DNA of 64,000 nt, taken from Dirofilaria immitis. Lineage: Eukaryota > Nematoda > Chromadorea > Rhabditida > Onchocercidae. A model generated the notes under the pieces. It saw only the letters and a list, made by a program, of their open reading frames with translations, was not told where the DNA came from and made no database searches. Below, one piece after another: positions 13,562 through 39,700 of the stretch; position 1 is the first letter of the stretch, and every line of letters begins with the position of its first letter. A program made the position numbers and the translations under genes. The DNA is taken from positions 1,581,501-1,645,500 of the forward strand of contig JAKNDB010000092.1 in NCBI GenBank assembly GCA_024305405.1, in the 5' to 3' direction.

Positions 13562-15374
13562 TTTTTTTCTTTTTAAATCTTATTATTACCATTTTTGTCC
13601 CTTTTAGATTATTATATTTATTTATATTTATAAATTTAGTTCTGATAAATGTGGAAAGTTTGATATTACTATTAAAAAAGATACATATGATTTTAATGTT
13701 ATTTATTTGAATTAAAAGCTGTTATTTTAACTTATTTCACTTTATTTTCAATATATTCTTTCTAACATTCAATGAAGCAATAGTATATCTCAAAATAATT
13801 TCATATATTAATTATTCCATCCATGTATATATCATTTACAAATAAGTCAAATGTTTATTTGCAAAAATGATTAATTAAGAAGACATTGAAATGATAATGA
13901 GAGAAAAGGTAAGTAATATCGCAAATTTCTAATAAAAAATGAACAAAGAGAATGTAGGCAATGAATGAGGTCATCGTGATGAATGCTATTATAGTCTTCT
14001 TTTCATCTTTCGCTATTCTAAATTAATTTCATTTTGATTTTTAAAATTTCAAAAAATTGAATTAATACATTACATGTATAAATAAATATATATAATTTAT
14101 AAAGAGAGAAAAGAAATAATTAATTCCTTGTTTCTTTCCTCATTTATTATCTGACATGTTTATTATATTATTAAGTGTTTATTTCATATTTTAATGTGCT
14201 GTTGTATCTCCTGAATTACTGGGAATACTTTTTTTTTGTTTTATCACCACGAGGAATAGTGCAGAGAGCAGAAGGAGTCATCCATTTAAAAGACATGCAT
14301 TTAGTTACTGATACTAATCATTATTCCGAATCAATTCAGCATTTTTCGTATCAATTTAATTCAGCCATCCATTAGTTGTTCACCAGAAATTATGAGACAA
14401 CTATATGATTTTAGGAATCTTCCTGGATCAACAAAATCGCGAAATGAAATGTCAGAAATTTGGAAGATGCTTCTTTTAAGCATACATGCTATGCTTCTAC
14501 AAGTATCGAACCTCGTAACTATTTCATCGTACTGAAATTAGAAAGTTCCTTCTATTGGATAAAAGTTCCTCTTTCCCTCATCTGCAATTTCAATTTCCTC
14601 CAAAATTCGATATGAGCATCTCATCAGAATGCAGAAATTACAACGGCTGAGAGATATTAAAACTGATGAGACATATTATAATTAGAAGAGTCGAACAAAT
14701 ATGGAAATGTTCTTCGTCATCATAGTCGACTAGTAATATATCGATGGCTTGAGGACTGCAGTTGTTAATCTCTGGGGAGGCTCATAAAACGGTCATTGTT
14801 AAACGGCCGACTAACAGCCAATAGACGAAGCAAAAAATGAAAAATAATAAAAACGAATCTTTTAGGATTTATTACTAGATTTCGAATATCGCCCATATGA
14901 AAGAGTAGTCGTCATCTAGCATCTTTTTTTTCCATAATCTCTTATTTGATACTGCAATTGTTACTCATCGTTGAAATTACATTCATTCGTGATATTACTA
15001 AATCAACTACTTATAGTTTATTTATAAATGTGCTTTTTTTTTATTCAAATTTAATATAAAGGGCTAACGTTCGTTCTATTTTTCTTAAATTATAGATTTC
15101 TCTTTCTTTAATATGGGCATTTTTTTGTTAATTTTTTTTTTTTTTTTTAGGAATTTTCTCTTTTATCCTTGAAATATTCTCCATTTAGTTCCGAAAATTT
15201 CCTCTTTTTATACACATAAAACTTCGTGACTTCATGACCTTGAAAATTTCTCATTTAGTGATGAGCAGATGTACAAATATCAACGTAATTGTTGATAGTC
15301 TCAATTTTTTTATCAAGATTTATCGTTGCTAATCATTTAATAAACACTCATTATATAGGTTTAATATCTTCATG

Positions 15375-15415
<41 letters not shown>
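15375..15415. repeat. (ATT)n microsatellite
   Basis: About 14 perfect ATT trinucleotide units. Confidence 0.95.
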
Positions 15416-15416
<1 letters not shown>

Positions 15417-17397
15417 GCAATTTAAAATTAAACAATTTTCATTTTTCTTCAAATAATTACCAGTTTCTGATTCAAGACTTTATTTTGAATATTAATGGTA
15501 TGAAGTGAGCATAAACAGAACAGTTGACTACGTTGATTATCTCTCATATTATATAATTGCTTTGTCTTTTGCATCAAAAACTTCATATATTAGAACCATA
15601 TTTTCTCCGCCATCTCATGGATTATTTTGTCAATATAAAGATTGAATTTCCTTATATATGTGTGATTATTATTTTACCTTCAATTATTAGTAGCGATCAT
15701 GCGTAATTTCTCGTTATACAAGATTTGATGATAAAGATGTTCAGAACTTATGGAATTGATGCTATTGTGCTTAGTTCAGAAAGTAATATTACCGCGTTAC
15801 TTTGAAAGCTTAAAAAATTTTATTAGTATGCTAAATAACACATTGATATGAATGAATGCAAGTGAACAATCATCTGTTACATCCTCAATGCTGCATAAAT
15901 GTAAATGGCAAACGAACGAGAAATGATGTATATGTTCCATGCAGATGGCACTCTAAATCTCTCATCCTATTATAATGAAAATTGATATTTGCTGTAATTA
16001 AATTACAAACTACTCAATAATATGAGCAATTCGCTCTCTTTTTGTTCTATTAAAATTTATAATTTCGATTTTGTCGAAATGTAGTATAGAAATATAGCAT
16101 TACATCAATTTACCATTCATAATCCGGAAGCAGCAGACATTCGAGAGCAATATATTCTGCTTATAAGGAATAGAAAATTGATGTATGCAAACTTGACCTT
16201 TCGTTAGAATGACTTTCTTTCCATTCCCTAACATATCATCATATTGATAATTGGTGAATCATGGCGAAAGATGTACGGTTCTATGCATTGTTTTAATTAT
16301 TTCCTTCTTTCATTATATTCTAGATTTAAAATATCAATGAATGATGCTAATTTATCATAGCATATGATGCTGTGAGCCATATATCTCCTAAAGCTATGAA
16401 ATTTTACTGATAACATGATGACTCCCAAATGAAACTATTTTTTAATGTGTTTTTTTTTTAATTTGGATTTTATTCTATTTTGACAGAAATATCTCAGGAA
16501 AGAAAGGATCCAATTCTTCAAGATAATGCTCGATCAAAATAGAGCAGCCAACATTTCAGAAGTTGAATGATTTCAGCAATAAAGTTTGCACTATTTGTGC
16601 CATATTTGTTAAGTCGAACCATCCGCCAAAATCATTACCTTCTACTCGATCACTTCAACAAAAAAATGCTTCCACAACCAGCAAAATGCAGGAAATTCTT
16701 TCGAGAATCCATCAAAGCTTGAAGCATAATTTTTATGCCAGAAGCACAGTTTTTATGCCATAAAGATAAATTATCATAAAATTGACAAAGATGAAGACTG
16801 ACTGCTACGATTTTTAGCACCCGTAAAACTGATAAAATGAACGTCACATAATTCCAACACACATCTCTTATTTAACTTAATAAATTGTGACCTTTTTCGA
16901 TTAATTGAAATCATGACATTCATTTTAACAAAATTCGCCTAATATAATTTAAAAACATTTCCTTATTATTAAAAATAGGTACGAGAGATTCTTCGAGAAT
17001 TTCAACGATAATAAACGGATGGTAAAGAGCAACTTCTCTTTAATGTTGCTTCTATGAATAACTGCTGCCACTTTCCATTAAAAGGTATATAAAAGAAGAG
17101 AAGATCGAATGTACTGAAATTAATCAAAATGTTAAGCATACGCATAGAAGATAATGTTGCGAGCGAAACAGAGCGACAACTTTCAAACGATTTTAACCTA
17201 ATCGCTCTCTGTTTAAACAGCCAACGTGTTGACACGTTTACACGTAATCTGATATTGTTCATTAGTCAATCAAATGGTTCTTTCTGCTATCCATTAATCT
17301 ATTCATTTCCATCTTTCGACCTATTCCCACTTCTATTCACTCCTTTCTCGAGTTATACCAAACATCGCACTTATATTTCCCGATTATTACACACACA

Positions 17398-17515
17398 ATA
17401 ATAATAATAATAATAATAATACATACATACATACGCATATATATATGTGCGTTTGTATGTACGTATGTGTGTGTGTGTGTGTGTGTGTATGTGCGTGTGT
17501 GTATGTGTATGTGTG
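17398..17515. repeat. compound microsatellite (AAT)n-(CATA)n-(GT)n
   Basis: Consecutive runs of AAT, then CATA, a short AT run, then an interrupted GT tract. The His/Thr-rich and Cys/Val-rich open frames on both strands here are translations of the repeat, not genes. Confidence 0.95.
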
Positions 17516-17741
17516 TACGGCCTATATGTGCTTGTGCGTGTCTGAACCCGCCCGCACGCATAGAACACATTTGATTTGTGTGCGGAGGAGCAGCACTTGC
17601 TGTTATCTATCTATTTGTGGTGTTGATGGTGCTGGTGGTGGTATCCTGAAGAGAACCCTTCTACTCCGTATTGCTGGTGCTATCACCGATATACAACCCT
17701 CCTTCCCCTATCTACCTCTTCTCTCTTTCCTTTCTGCTCTA

Positions 17742-17788
17742 CTTCATTCATTCATTCATTCATTTATTTATTTATTTATTTATTTATT
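17742..17788. repeat. (TTCA)n-(TTTA)n tetranucleotide repeat
   Basis: About five TTCA units directly followed by about six TTTA units, a simple slippage-type transition between two tetranucleotides. Confidence 0.9.
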
Positions 17789-18054
17789 CCATTCTGTTAT
17801 TTTTTGAAATTATATTTGCAATTTTGGAAAGGTTTGATAAAATCGACGTCCTTCAACTTTTTCTCGCTTCCTTTTGCGTTGTCAAAGTGATTACTAACTC
17901 TCTCCAATTCATATCAATCTATATTACTATTACTATCAGATTCATCACTGCTCTTATATTATTTAATTCATATGAAAAAATCGCAAGGATTGCAGTTTTG
18001 CCACGAACTGTAAGTTTTTTTATTGCAATTATTATTTATCTTTATTATTAATCA

Positions 18055-18203
18055 TTAATTATCAATCACTAATTATCATTACTATTATTAGCATTACTAC
18101 TATTATTATTATATTATTACTATTATATTATTATCACTATTATTTTTATTATTGATTATTATTATTATTAATTATTATTATTGTAAATTATTATTATTGT
18201 TAC

Positions 18204-18254
<51 letters not shown>

Positions 18255-18281
18255 ATTATTGTAAATTATTATTATTGTTAC

Positions 18282-18348
<67 letters not shown>

Positions 18349-18351
18349 CTA
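18055..18351. repeat. long (ATT)n array with a 78-bp higher-order unit
   Basis: About 300 bp of ATT-type trinucleotides about 460 bp upstream of the mig-15 start codon. Within it, the interrupted segment containing TTGTAAATT followed by TTGTTACTTATT occurs twice, starting near 18181 and 18259, so a unit of about 78 bp has been duplicated inside the array. Confidence 0.9.
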
Positions 18352-18812
18352 GCTGCTATTGAATACTCACTCTCGAACGGAGTCCTGTAGAAATTTCTGG
18401 GAAAAGTAAAATTTTGAGATGATTTTTAGCAGACTCTGTGTCCTCACTTTCGGCAGTGAGAATCAGTTGATTGAGTACAGAGTATTATATTGCTGTTGCT
18501 CGTCTCATTACTTAGAAAACCTAGAAGGAAGTGTTTTACGTAAACATCATTAACGTTTCATACATTTAGGATCAATTCTGTTTTATAAAAACTTCTGTTA
18601 AATTTCATTCTCGAGAATACTTAACAGAGAGTGGATCATTGTCCATTGAATGACTACAGAAGAAGCAGTGCTATTTCTGTTGTTGTTGCTGCTGCTGCTG
18701 CTATGCCATCGATCTGTAATTGTAGAGTACTGCTGCTGATTTGTGTGCGTAGAAGTGAAGGATAGAAATATATCGTTCGGGACAGAACGTTGGTGCAGTC
18801 GCAGTCTGGATG

Positions 18813-32150
<13,338 letters not shown>

Positions 32151-33361
32151 ATGCTTTGAAACCTGAAAAGTTTAGTGGACCTTTATTTATGAAGATTTTG
32201 AAATGAAATTCATTTTTGTTTACAATTTGTTCATGGATTGCCTTGCGTATTATTATTTTGTTTTATCTGTATTATCTTTGATACGATTATCACTTCCAAT
32301 TTTTGCGAACAAACAAGGACTGAAGATGTCCGGAAGAATGGATTTTTCTGAATAATTACAGAATCAGGTTTTCAAGAGTTTGTTAACAATTACAACAATT
32401 GTGAACTGTTTTCGTTTGGTGAGGGATAATATATATTATGAGGTACTGAGTCTCATTTCATTCTCTTCCTTTAATTTTTGAAATACAGTTTGTCTGTGAA
32501 TAATTTCTGCCTTGCTTGACAAAATTTAATGATATGTGTATTGACGACAGATATGCATTGTTTTTTCTCTTCTGTGATGCTTATTTAATTAATTACTTAT
32601 ATATCTGAATTGGAATCTTGACGAAGCAGTTTTATTTTTATTTCTTTGAAGACTTTTTAAGTAGTTGCTTTGTGTAACTTTTTTTGAAAATCGAAGTTTT
32701 GACAAATTTTAACCAGTAGTATAAGTTAAGCGTTTATTTCCAGCTTTTTGCTCAACAAGAGTTTGGTATCAAGATATTGTCTTTCTCCTGACTTATTCTC
32801 TCCCTGCAAACATTTTTCAAAACTTATAATCTGCAAGGAAACCGAACCTTTTTATTTTCAAATCTCGATTGTGTTTGCCTCTATGATTTCATCAATCAGT
32901 TTATTGTAAGCAAAAAAAGAAATCTGTTTTATTTAACTGAAATGCCTTAGGTTCCTAATTATACTGGATAAGATAGCTGGATTTTACTTCAATTATAGAA
33001 TGAAATCGGATATGGAAAAAGAAAAGAATATATTTTCAGTTCCTGTGCATTTCTGAGGGAAAATTAAGATCATCGTATGCCAAAATAATGAATAGCGAAC
33101 TTCAGTTTTCATAATCCTAATTTCAATTTGCTTAGTACCATTTAATTTGATGGTTTATTATTTTATTTAGTTTCAAATTTATTTGTCATTTTTATACGCT
33201 TCAGAGTTGACGGTGTGCTATAATAAGTTATGACTGGTTCGATCCATGGTTAGGTTAATATTGTATGATATATGTTGTTTCTATCATTCTTATATCTCGG
33301 TATAAAAATTATCATCTCATATATAAGAGAGAACTCATTGACCCAAAAGATGAAAGGATAA
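32151..33361. other. mig-15 3' flank, no gene recognised
   Basis: About 1.2 kb of AT-rich sequence after the mig-15 stop codon. It presumably includes the 3' UTR. No other coding signal was seen. Confidence 0.5.
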
Positions 33362-34027
33362 AGTAAAATAACTAAACTGGTGAAATGCACACGGCTCATT
33401 TTGTCGTTTAACTTTGAGGAGCTTTCTTGTTTGGGAAGAATAGTAGCATCAGGCCTCCTTTATGTTCTATGTTTATTGACCTTTGTGGTATTGCTCATTT
33501 GACTCGAACTTCTGAATGCGGTCCTTTGGTTATCATAGATTTTCCATCATGATTTTTGGGAGAAACCTTTGGATGTGGATATAGGCCAGAAATTCATAGA
33601 ATTAATATATTGTGAAAAATGCCTTAAAGTGGCATTCGAGGAACTTCGTCGTTACTTTAGCCCAGCTTGGCTGTCTGATGAGACTTTTGGTCATTCAATA
33701 TGCTACGTTATATGATTAATTCGACGTCGCATATTGTAATGTAGATCTTTATTTCCTGGTCTTTTTGTTTCTCGAAAATATAGTATTTCATTACGCTAAC
33801 GTACTCATCCAGATTTTAATATCATGAAAATTAGAGTGAATAATGAGCAATTATTCAAATGCTGCCTCGTTTATCGTGTTGAGAATCGAAAGGATCATCT
33901 CGATGTTCATAGTTCGCAACAGCAGCTGATTTGGGATCGTTACACTCAAAATTATCAAAACTTTCCATCTCATAACAAGAATATGCCTCTTCTAACTGAA
34001 AAGGAACATCGCAATTCTACGAAATAA
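33362..34027 (+). CDS. unidentified coding-like stretch, two tentative exons, frame broken
   Basis: I do not recognise this protein, but the sequence reads as coding. A first block (33362 to about 33706) gives, across frames, pieces such as FNFEELSCLGRIVASG, MFIDLCGIAHLTRTSECG, WEKPLDVDIGQKFIEL and VAFEELRRYFSPAWLSDE. Adding one G at about 33452 joins the first two pieces. Two further single-T additions around 33541-33557 would join the rest. A GTTATA donor near 33707 and an acceptor near 33834 would link it to a second block (33835-34027) rich in Q, N and H, with IWDRYTQNYQNFPSHNKN, ending in TAA. No start codon was found, so upstream exons or a degraded copy are possible. It could be a lineage-specific gene, an under-called normal gene, or a decaying pseudogene. 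Confidence 0.4.
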
Positions 34028-36573
34028 ATATGGTATGGAAAAAAAATCTCAGTTTTTTAGATTAAATTATGGGTCAGTGTGTGTGTTGCATGTTGACATA
34101 TTGTATAGTGAATATACTTTTGTGCCACTTTTAAATTGCTTATATATAGTCCTCGTATTGCGTTACTTCTTAAATAAAATTTCGAAAGTATAATTGGATG
34201 AATAACAAGTCGTATCCAATCATTTCTTGAATACTTCGAAATATATTTTAAATTCATTGAAATTAGTAAGCAAACATTTTTTCTTTCATTCACTAACGTA
34301 TCGATTCTTGAATTATTTGTTGCATAAAATCTAACAAAACTGTCATTCTGTCTATCATCCAATCTCATTGCAAATATGACCATTCTGAGAAATGATAATT
34401 AGCATTATTTAATTGCATTATAAAATAATTGTTGATGATAAAGCTTGCATATAAGACGTCGGAGGTTTTCATTCTTATAAGTGTCTACAATTATAATGAT
34501 ATTCAGACATTTGCTCTAAAGATAAGCCAGCCAAATGCTCTGTTTACATATCTGCGGATCAATGATTGAGATAAATGATATCAGTGGAAGAACTTACTGT
34601 AATTAGCAAATAATACCATAACTTCCAAGAATCAATTCGGCAATTACACATACCGCTTCGAAATTATTTTTCTATGCCATCCATCTAACAAATTCAGCTT
34701 TCCCTTGTTTTGACCAAAATTAACTTAAACGATTAGATGAATTCATGTGACTATTTTATAGATATAAGAAAACCAATTACAGAAAGTATCGACGGAAGGC
34801 ATTATAAATTTTTATTAAAAAATATTTTAAAAAATTGAAAATAAACATTTATAATCGGGTTAGTAGCCGTCTCGGCAAATTTTTAGTAAACTTACTACGA
34901 TTAATAAATTTATTTGAAATTCGAATAAGCCATTAAATCTTTTTCCATTTGTATATCGGATATATCTTTCTTGCTGCTTTATATTTAATTTTTAAATATC
35001 AAAAACTCAATGAGAAATCCAGAATCTATTCTTATCTGCTATTTACAACTTAATTTACTTGATTGAAAATGGAAATCTCATGATTTCAGATTGTTTATTC
35101 AGATAAATTTGAAAAATGCCTAAACAAGCTTGCTCAATTTAGCTTATTGAAATTAATTTTTATGCATCAACATGACGAGAAAAAGTAATTAATGGTCTCC
35201 AAATAAAATAAAATATAAGTTTAAATAAGATTATTATAAAATTTCATATCAATAAATAAACTCAATAAATCGATAATATAACAATTGCGACAGAATAAGA
35301 GTTATTAATTGCGTCTAAACAATCATTATACAGCAATAAATTAGAATTATTACTATAGAAATTAAGCAGGAAAATCAATTTTAGTAGATTTCTGAGGATG
35401 CAGTAAAGATGATAAATTTTCAAAAGTTTTTACTGTTAGTTGTTGAAGTAATAAGTATTTCGATGAAAAAAATGAAGACATTTATAAATGGCCATCATAT
35501 CACATGAATTCTTATTTGAAATTTTGCATTTTAGTCTAACTGATAGTTGAGAATCACGTTCTATTTGCAGAAATAGGCAAAACATTTTTGTCTGATAGTA
35601 TTTCACAATGAATCAATAAATAAATATTTAGGAATGAAACATATCATAAAACGGTTCATATTACATAAATTCCTTTTTCGAAAAATTTCAAAATTAATTT
35701 ACAAGAAATTATAAACACACAGTGCAATATTTTCATACACTAATGTGATTAATAGAACTGTGAAATTGTGCGATAATTAAATAATATCATTTCAATTCAA
35801 CAAACAAATAAATGGATTAAAACAATTTTGCGATGAATTCAATTTTAACAACGATCGGTACAACATGAAAATGCATAGAATGATCGTTTGGTATAGTACG
35901 AAATTCTCTCAATACTTAATACAATTGTAATTATAAAAAGCATATTTATTGTTGCTGCATTTTGTATTTTCGAATTTCTTGACTTTTTCTTTTTCACTTG
36001 CAATTTTCTCTTTTTTTTTTTTTTTTGATAACGTTGTTGAATTTTTGCAAACTTACAATAAAGGTACAACAAACAAACAGTGATCGAAAAATAAAAATGA
36101 TTCAAACATATGTCAGTGCATTTTTAATATCTAAATTTAAAATTTTGCATAATTTTTTTGAAATAAAGGCTTTCAAATGACAGTGTCTGTCACTGTTCTT
36201 TTTACATTGATAAAAGCTAGCTTAATGACAACTAATGTTGGTGTTTATCACAAATTTCAATGTTCTGTCTTTTTATTTATTCTCTTTTTCGCTTTATAAA
36301 TAAATTACTTTTGTCTATCTTTTTAAAGACAATATGATAAATCTCTTTAACAAATAGTGAGATTAAGTTTTATTTCTTATCCTTTAATTTCTGGAAGAAT
36401 TTCTGCTCATTATAAATTTAACGTAATTTGAAATTAAATTAATTTGAGTAATTTTAAACAGTAATCAAAATGATATTGTTTCGGAATTTCTCTCAAAATA
36501 ATTCCAAAATGATTATAGTAAAAACTGTTCAGCAAATGAAATATGCGATCAATGTTATTAAAATTTTCATAAA
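34028..36573. other. intergenic, very AT-rich, no gene recognised
   Basis: Strongly AT-rich sequence with only short accidental open frames on both strands. Homopolymer T runs near 36010-36026. Nothing else could be supported. Confidence 0.5.
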
Positions 36574-36726
36574 ATGCTTCAGAAAAACGGAAACCACTTT
36601 TGTGCAATAATGGCAGCCGTAGCTGCAACAGCCGTTGTTGCAACATTTGCTTATTATTATTATAAAGAAGGCAGATGGCCATTCGAGAAATTTCCTCCTA
36701 GTACACCTGATCATGTAAAGTGTTAG
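36574..36726 (+). CDS. 50-codon small ORF encoding a possible single-pass membrane peptide
   Basis: Unrecognised. An ATG-to-TAG frame of 50 residues reads as a short polar start (MLQKNGNHF), a hydrophobic stretch of about 17 residues rich in A and V (CAIMAAVAATAVVATFA), then YYYYKEGRWPFEKFPP and a short tail. Hydrophobic helix followed by a positively charged and aromatic flank is typical of small mitochondrial or ER membrane peptides. Codons here are clearly less AT-biased than the flanks, which supports coding. The CAG at 36578-36580 could be an acceptor and the GTAAAG at about 36715 a donor, so it may instead be an internal exon of a larger gene. No neighbouring exon was identified. Confidence 0.35.
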   Translation: MLQKNGNHFCAIMAAVAATAVVATFAYYYYKEGRWPFEKFPPSTPDHVKC

Positions 36727-39700
36727 TATATTTCTGAAATGATTATTTCCAAATTATAATAAAATTTATGATTGAAAATGAAAAAATTGATCCTGTACCC
36801 TGTACCAATAAGTGTTTTATTTCTTCGCTTTAAAAACGAAAAACTGGGCAAGAAATCTTTTATATTTTTTTCGAAATCAATCAAAACTAGAAAGCAGGTC
36901 TTCAATTCTGATAACTAAGCAACAAATGGGGGCGATGAAGAAAGATGAAAAAAGAATTAACTATTGAGTGAAAATAGCAAATGATTCGATTGGACGGTCC
37001 CTATCAGTTGGAAAATTTGTTCTCTTTAAAATTGAAATAATGCAGTAGTTTAACAATAGTAAAATTTTTTTCAGAAATTTGAATAACTTTTCAGAAATAA
37101 TATTACTTCAACATGATTAGTACGCCGAACCGGACTCTCATTTTAAGATAAATCTTTGCTTTTCCCATTATCTCAACTGTAACTTCAAATATCGATAAAT
37201 TATCTTCTTTAAGCTGTGCTTTTTATCTTTTAATGAATATTCAAGGACATGAAAGAAAAAACACAGCCCATAATTTTTGACATTAAATCATTCCTGATGT
37301 CAACTTTCATTCTTAATACGCGGAAAACAATTGATTCAGAGAGTAAATTAATAAGTCGTTTTTAATAAAAAATTATATGTTGTCAGAAGCAGCGAAATAC
37401 AACTATAAAAGAGAGCGTAAATCTATTTCTTCTCGTTCTGCAAACTTTCAGTTGTCTTATTCGAGCTTACTCGATTACTCGAGATTGATATTCCCATCTT
37501 TTCCCTTTTCAATCTCATCCTTCCACTAATATTAAGTCTATCCTACTTTGATAACAAAACAAATTTTTAAAGAATTCCTATTTTAAATGTGCCATAAATA
37601 ACAAATGCTATATTTATATATTATCAATTACTGAAAACTTATTATATTATTAACCTTAAGTCATTATGAACAATAAACTCTCCACCAATGAAAAAATGAA
37701 AGCAAGTCCTGATAATATTCAACGAATTATATTATGATATGCAATAACTTCTTTTAATAAGACTATTTTGATAATTCACTTTCTTCATTTTTTCATTGGT
37801 GAAAAATTTATTATTCATAATGACTTAAGATTAATGATATAATAAGCTGATGATAGAAGATAAATCACTGATAAATATGCATGTGTTTGAAAGAATGGCA
37901 TTTGTTTCAAAGATTTATCCTAAATATTACTAAGAATGTGGATGAATTATTCTATATGAAAGATTCCAGAATTGCTAGAAGGGCTTCAAGCTCTGCTATT
38001 TGCATGTCACTAAAGGGGATGGATCATCAACTACTTATTTTTTCCACATTTTTTTCATTTCAGGAATAAAATTGACTAGTCATTCATCTTTTTCTTTTTT
38101 GTTCAATGCTGTATCTACAAATTTATAATCATAAAAACATACATAAAGTTCTAGATTGGGAAGTTTTATGATTATCATAGAATTTTTGACCTCTGATTGC
38201 AATTATAGTGATAATCCTCAGAACCTATCAATCTTTGAACTTTATGAGCAGTCGGGATTCAATGCTTACTACTATTGTTATACGTTTGTGACGATGAATG
38301 ACAAACATATGCAATCAAACATTTCGCATTGAACGAGACAAAACGAAGTGCATGCATATATAGCAACGGCATGTGCCATCAAGAGGTAATCAGTAATCAA
38401 ATTTATCATTATTACTAGTATCATCGAATCGTTGTAGTTTCATTGAATAGCATTATTGATTGATTTGTTTAAAAAATTTCAATGAGCATACTGCTACGCT
38501 GTTGCTATTATTTTTAAAAATCGAAACATTTTATCTATTTTTTCTAAAATTGATAGAAAGTGAGTTATCTGTTAATCACTCCACAAAGTTGTTAATCCAC
38601 TGATCAGTGCCCATGATGAAGTTGATAAATCGGAAGAGGTGGAATTCGTCAGAAAGAAAAGAGTCATTTATTTATTCAAATATAGTGGAAACAAATCTTG
38701 CGCATTCAAAGTTACTTCCGCTTTCAGTGTAATAATCAATAGCCTTAATTGATAATTTTTGAATAGGCTCTCAACTTTGCGCAGAAATTAAGTGTCGTTC
38801 TCGTGAATTCGTTAATCATTTTTTTATAATAAAATAACAGAGAATTTGAAATCATCAATTTATCTACTAGTAGTGTTTCTAATCGCTTCTGATCGATATC
38901 TGTTCGCATTATGGTCCATTTTCGTATTATATTTCCGGGAATATATTCGATCTGTTGTCGCAACATAAAATAATGTCTCAACCATTGGGTATATTCTATT
39001 TTTCCTGCAATAAATTTTACAAATCTTCGAATAATAGAAACTCAAAATCAACAAAATTATAAGTTTTGATTCATTTCAGTTTTACAAAATTCTTGCTTCT
39101 ATGAATTTATATAGGATAATTTTCACTTTTAAATTTTACCTGAATATCAAAAAGTGCTATTTTTTCTTTCTCTCACCGTTTTTCATTAAATTCTCATTTC
39201 AACTTCTTACTTCCAATTTAACTAAACGTCAATTTTGGCAATATCCTAAACTCTAATCTTTTAATAAGGCGCTATATTATGTCACAAATTTTTCTTTTTA
39301 TGAATATTATAAAAATATAAATTTTTTTTACAATTACAAAATTATTTTTGATAATCTAACTGTTTTATTCGTTCGTGGAGAGCATTTTTCTTTATATGTA
39401 TTTTTCATAGCGTCTTTGTCATCACCATCAATTAAATATCAGTTCCAATTTCCAGGTGCAAACTTATTCTTTTAATATAAAATATTTTTCTCATAAATAA
39501 AGGCTTATTTAAATAAAAGATACATATATATGTATATATATTTATTTATATAAAATTTTGGCTGTATGTATATATATATAAAGGATATTTAGTTCATAAG
39601 AACAAGATGGGCTTTGAAATGGCTTATGAAAAAACTTTTTCATAACTTTAAATACTATTATAAAAACTATTTATTTCAAATTTTTGTTAAAACTTTGGCT

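Larger units (their letters stand above)
11522..18812. other. 7.3-kb intergenic region upstream of mig-15, repeat-rich
   Basis: No gene was recognised. It carries many simple repeats: (TA)n near 13540-13561, (ATT)n near 15375-15415, a compound (AAT)n-(CATA)n-(GT)n block at 17398-17515, a TTCA/TTTA block at about 17742-17788 and a long ATT array at about 18055-18351. The part from about 18350 to 18812 is less AT-rich, contains (CTG)n-like triplets at about 18678-18702, and probably holds the promoter and 5' UTR of mig-15. Confidence 0.5.

Noticed and set aside
14175..14375. Plus-strand open frame ending in a His/Ser-rich tail
   Set aside because: Starts in AT-rich hydrophobic noise, without homology or splice support.
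17337..17807. Several overlapping open frames rich in His/Thr or Cys/Val
   Set aside because: Produced by the compound GT/AAT microsatellite; composition is repeat-driven on both strands.
18152..18352. Open frame of almost pure Ile/Tyr/Leu
   Set aside because: It is the ATT array read in one frame.
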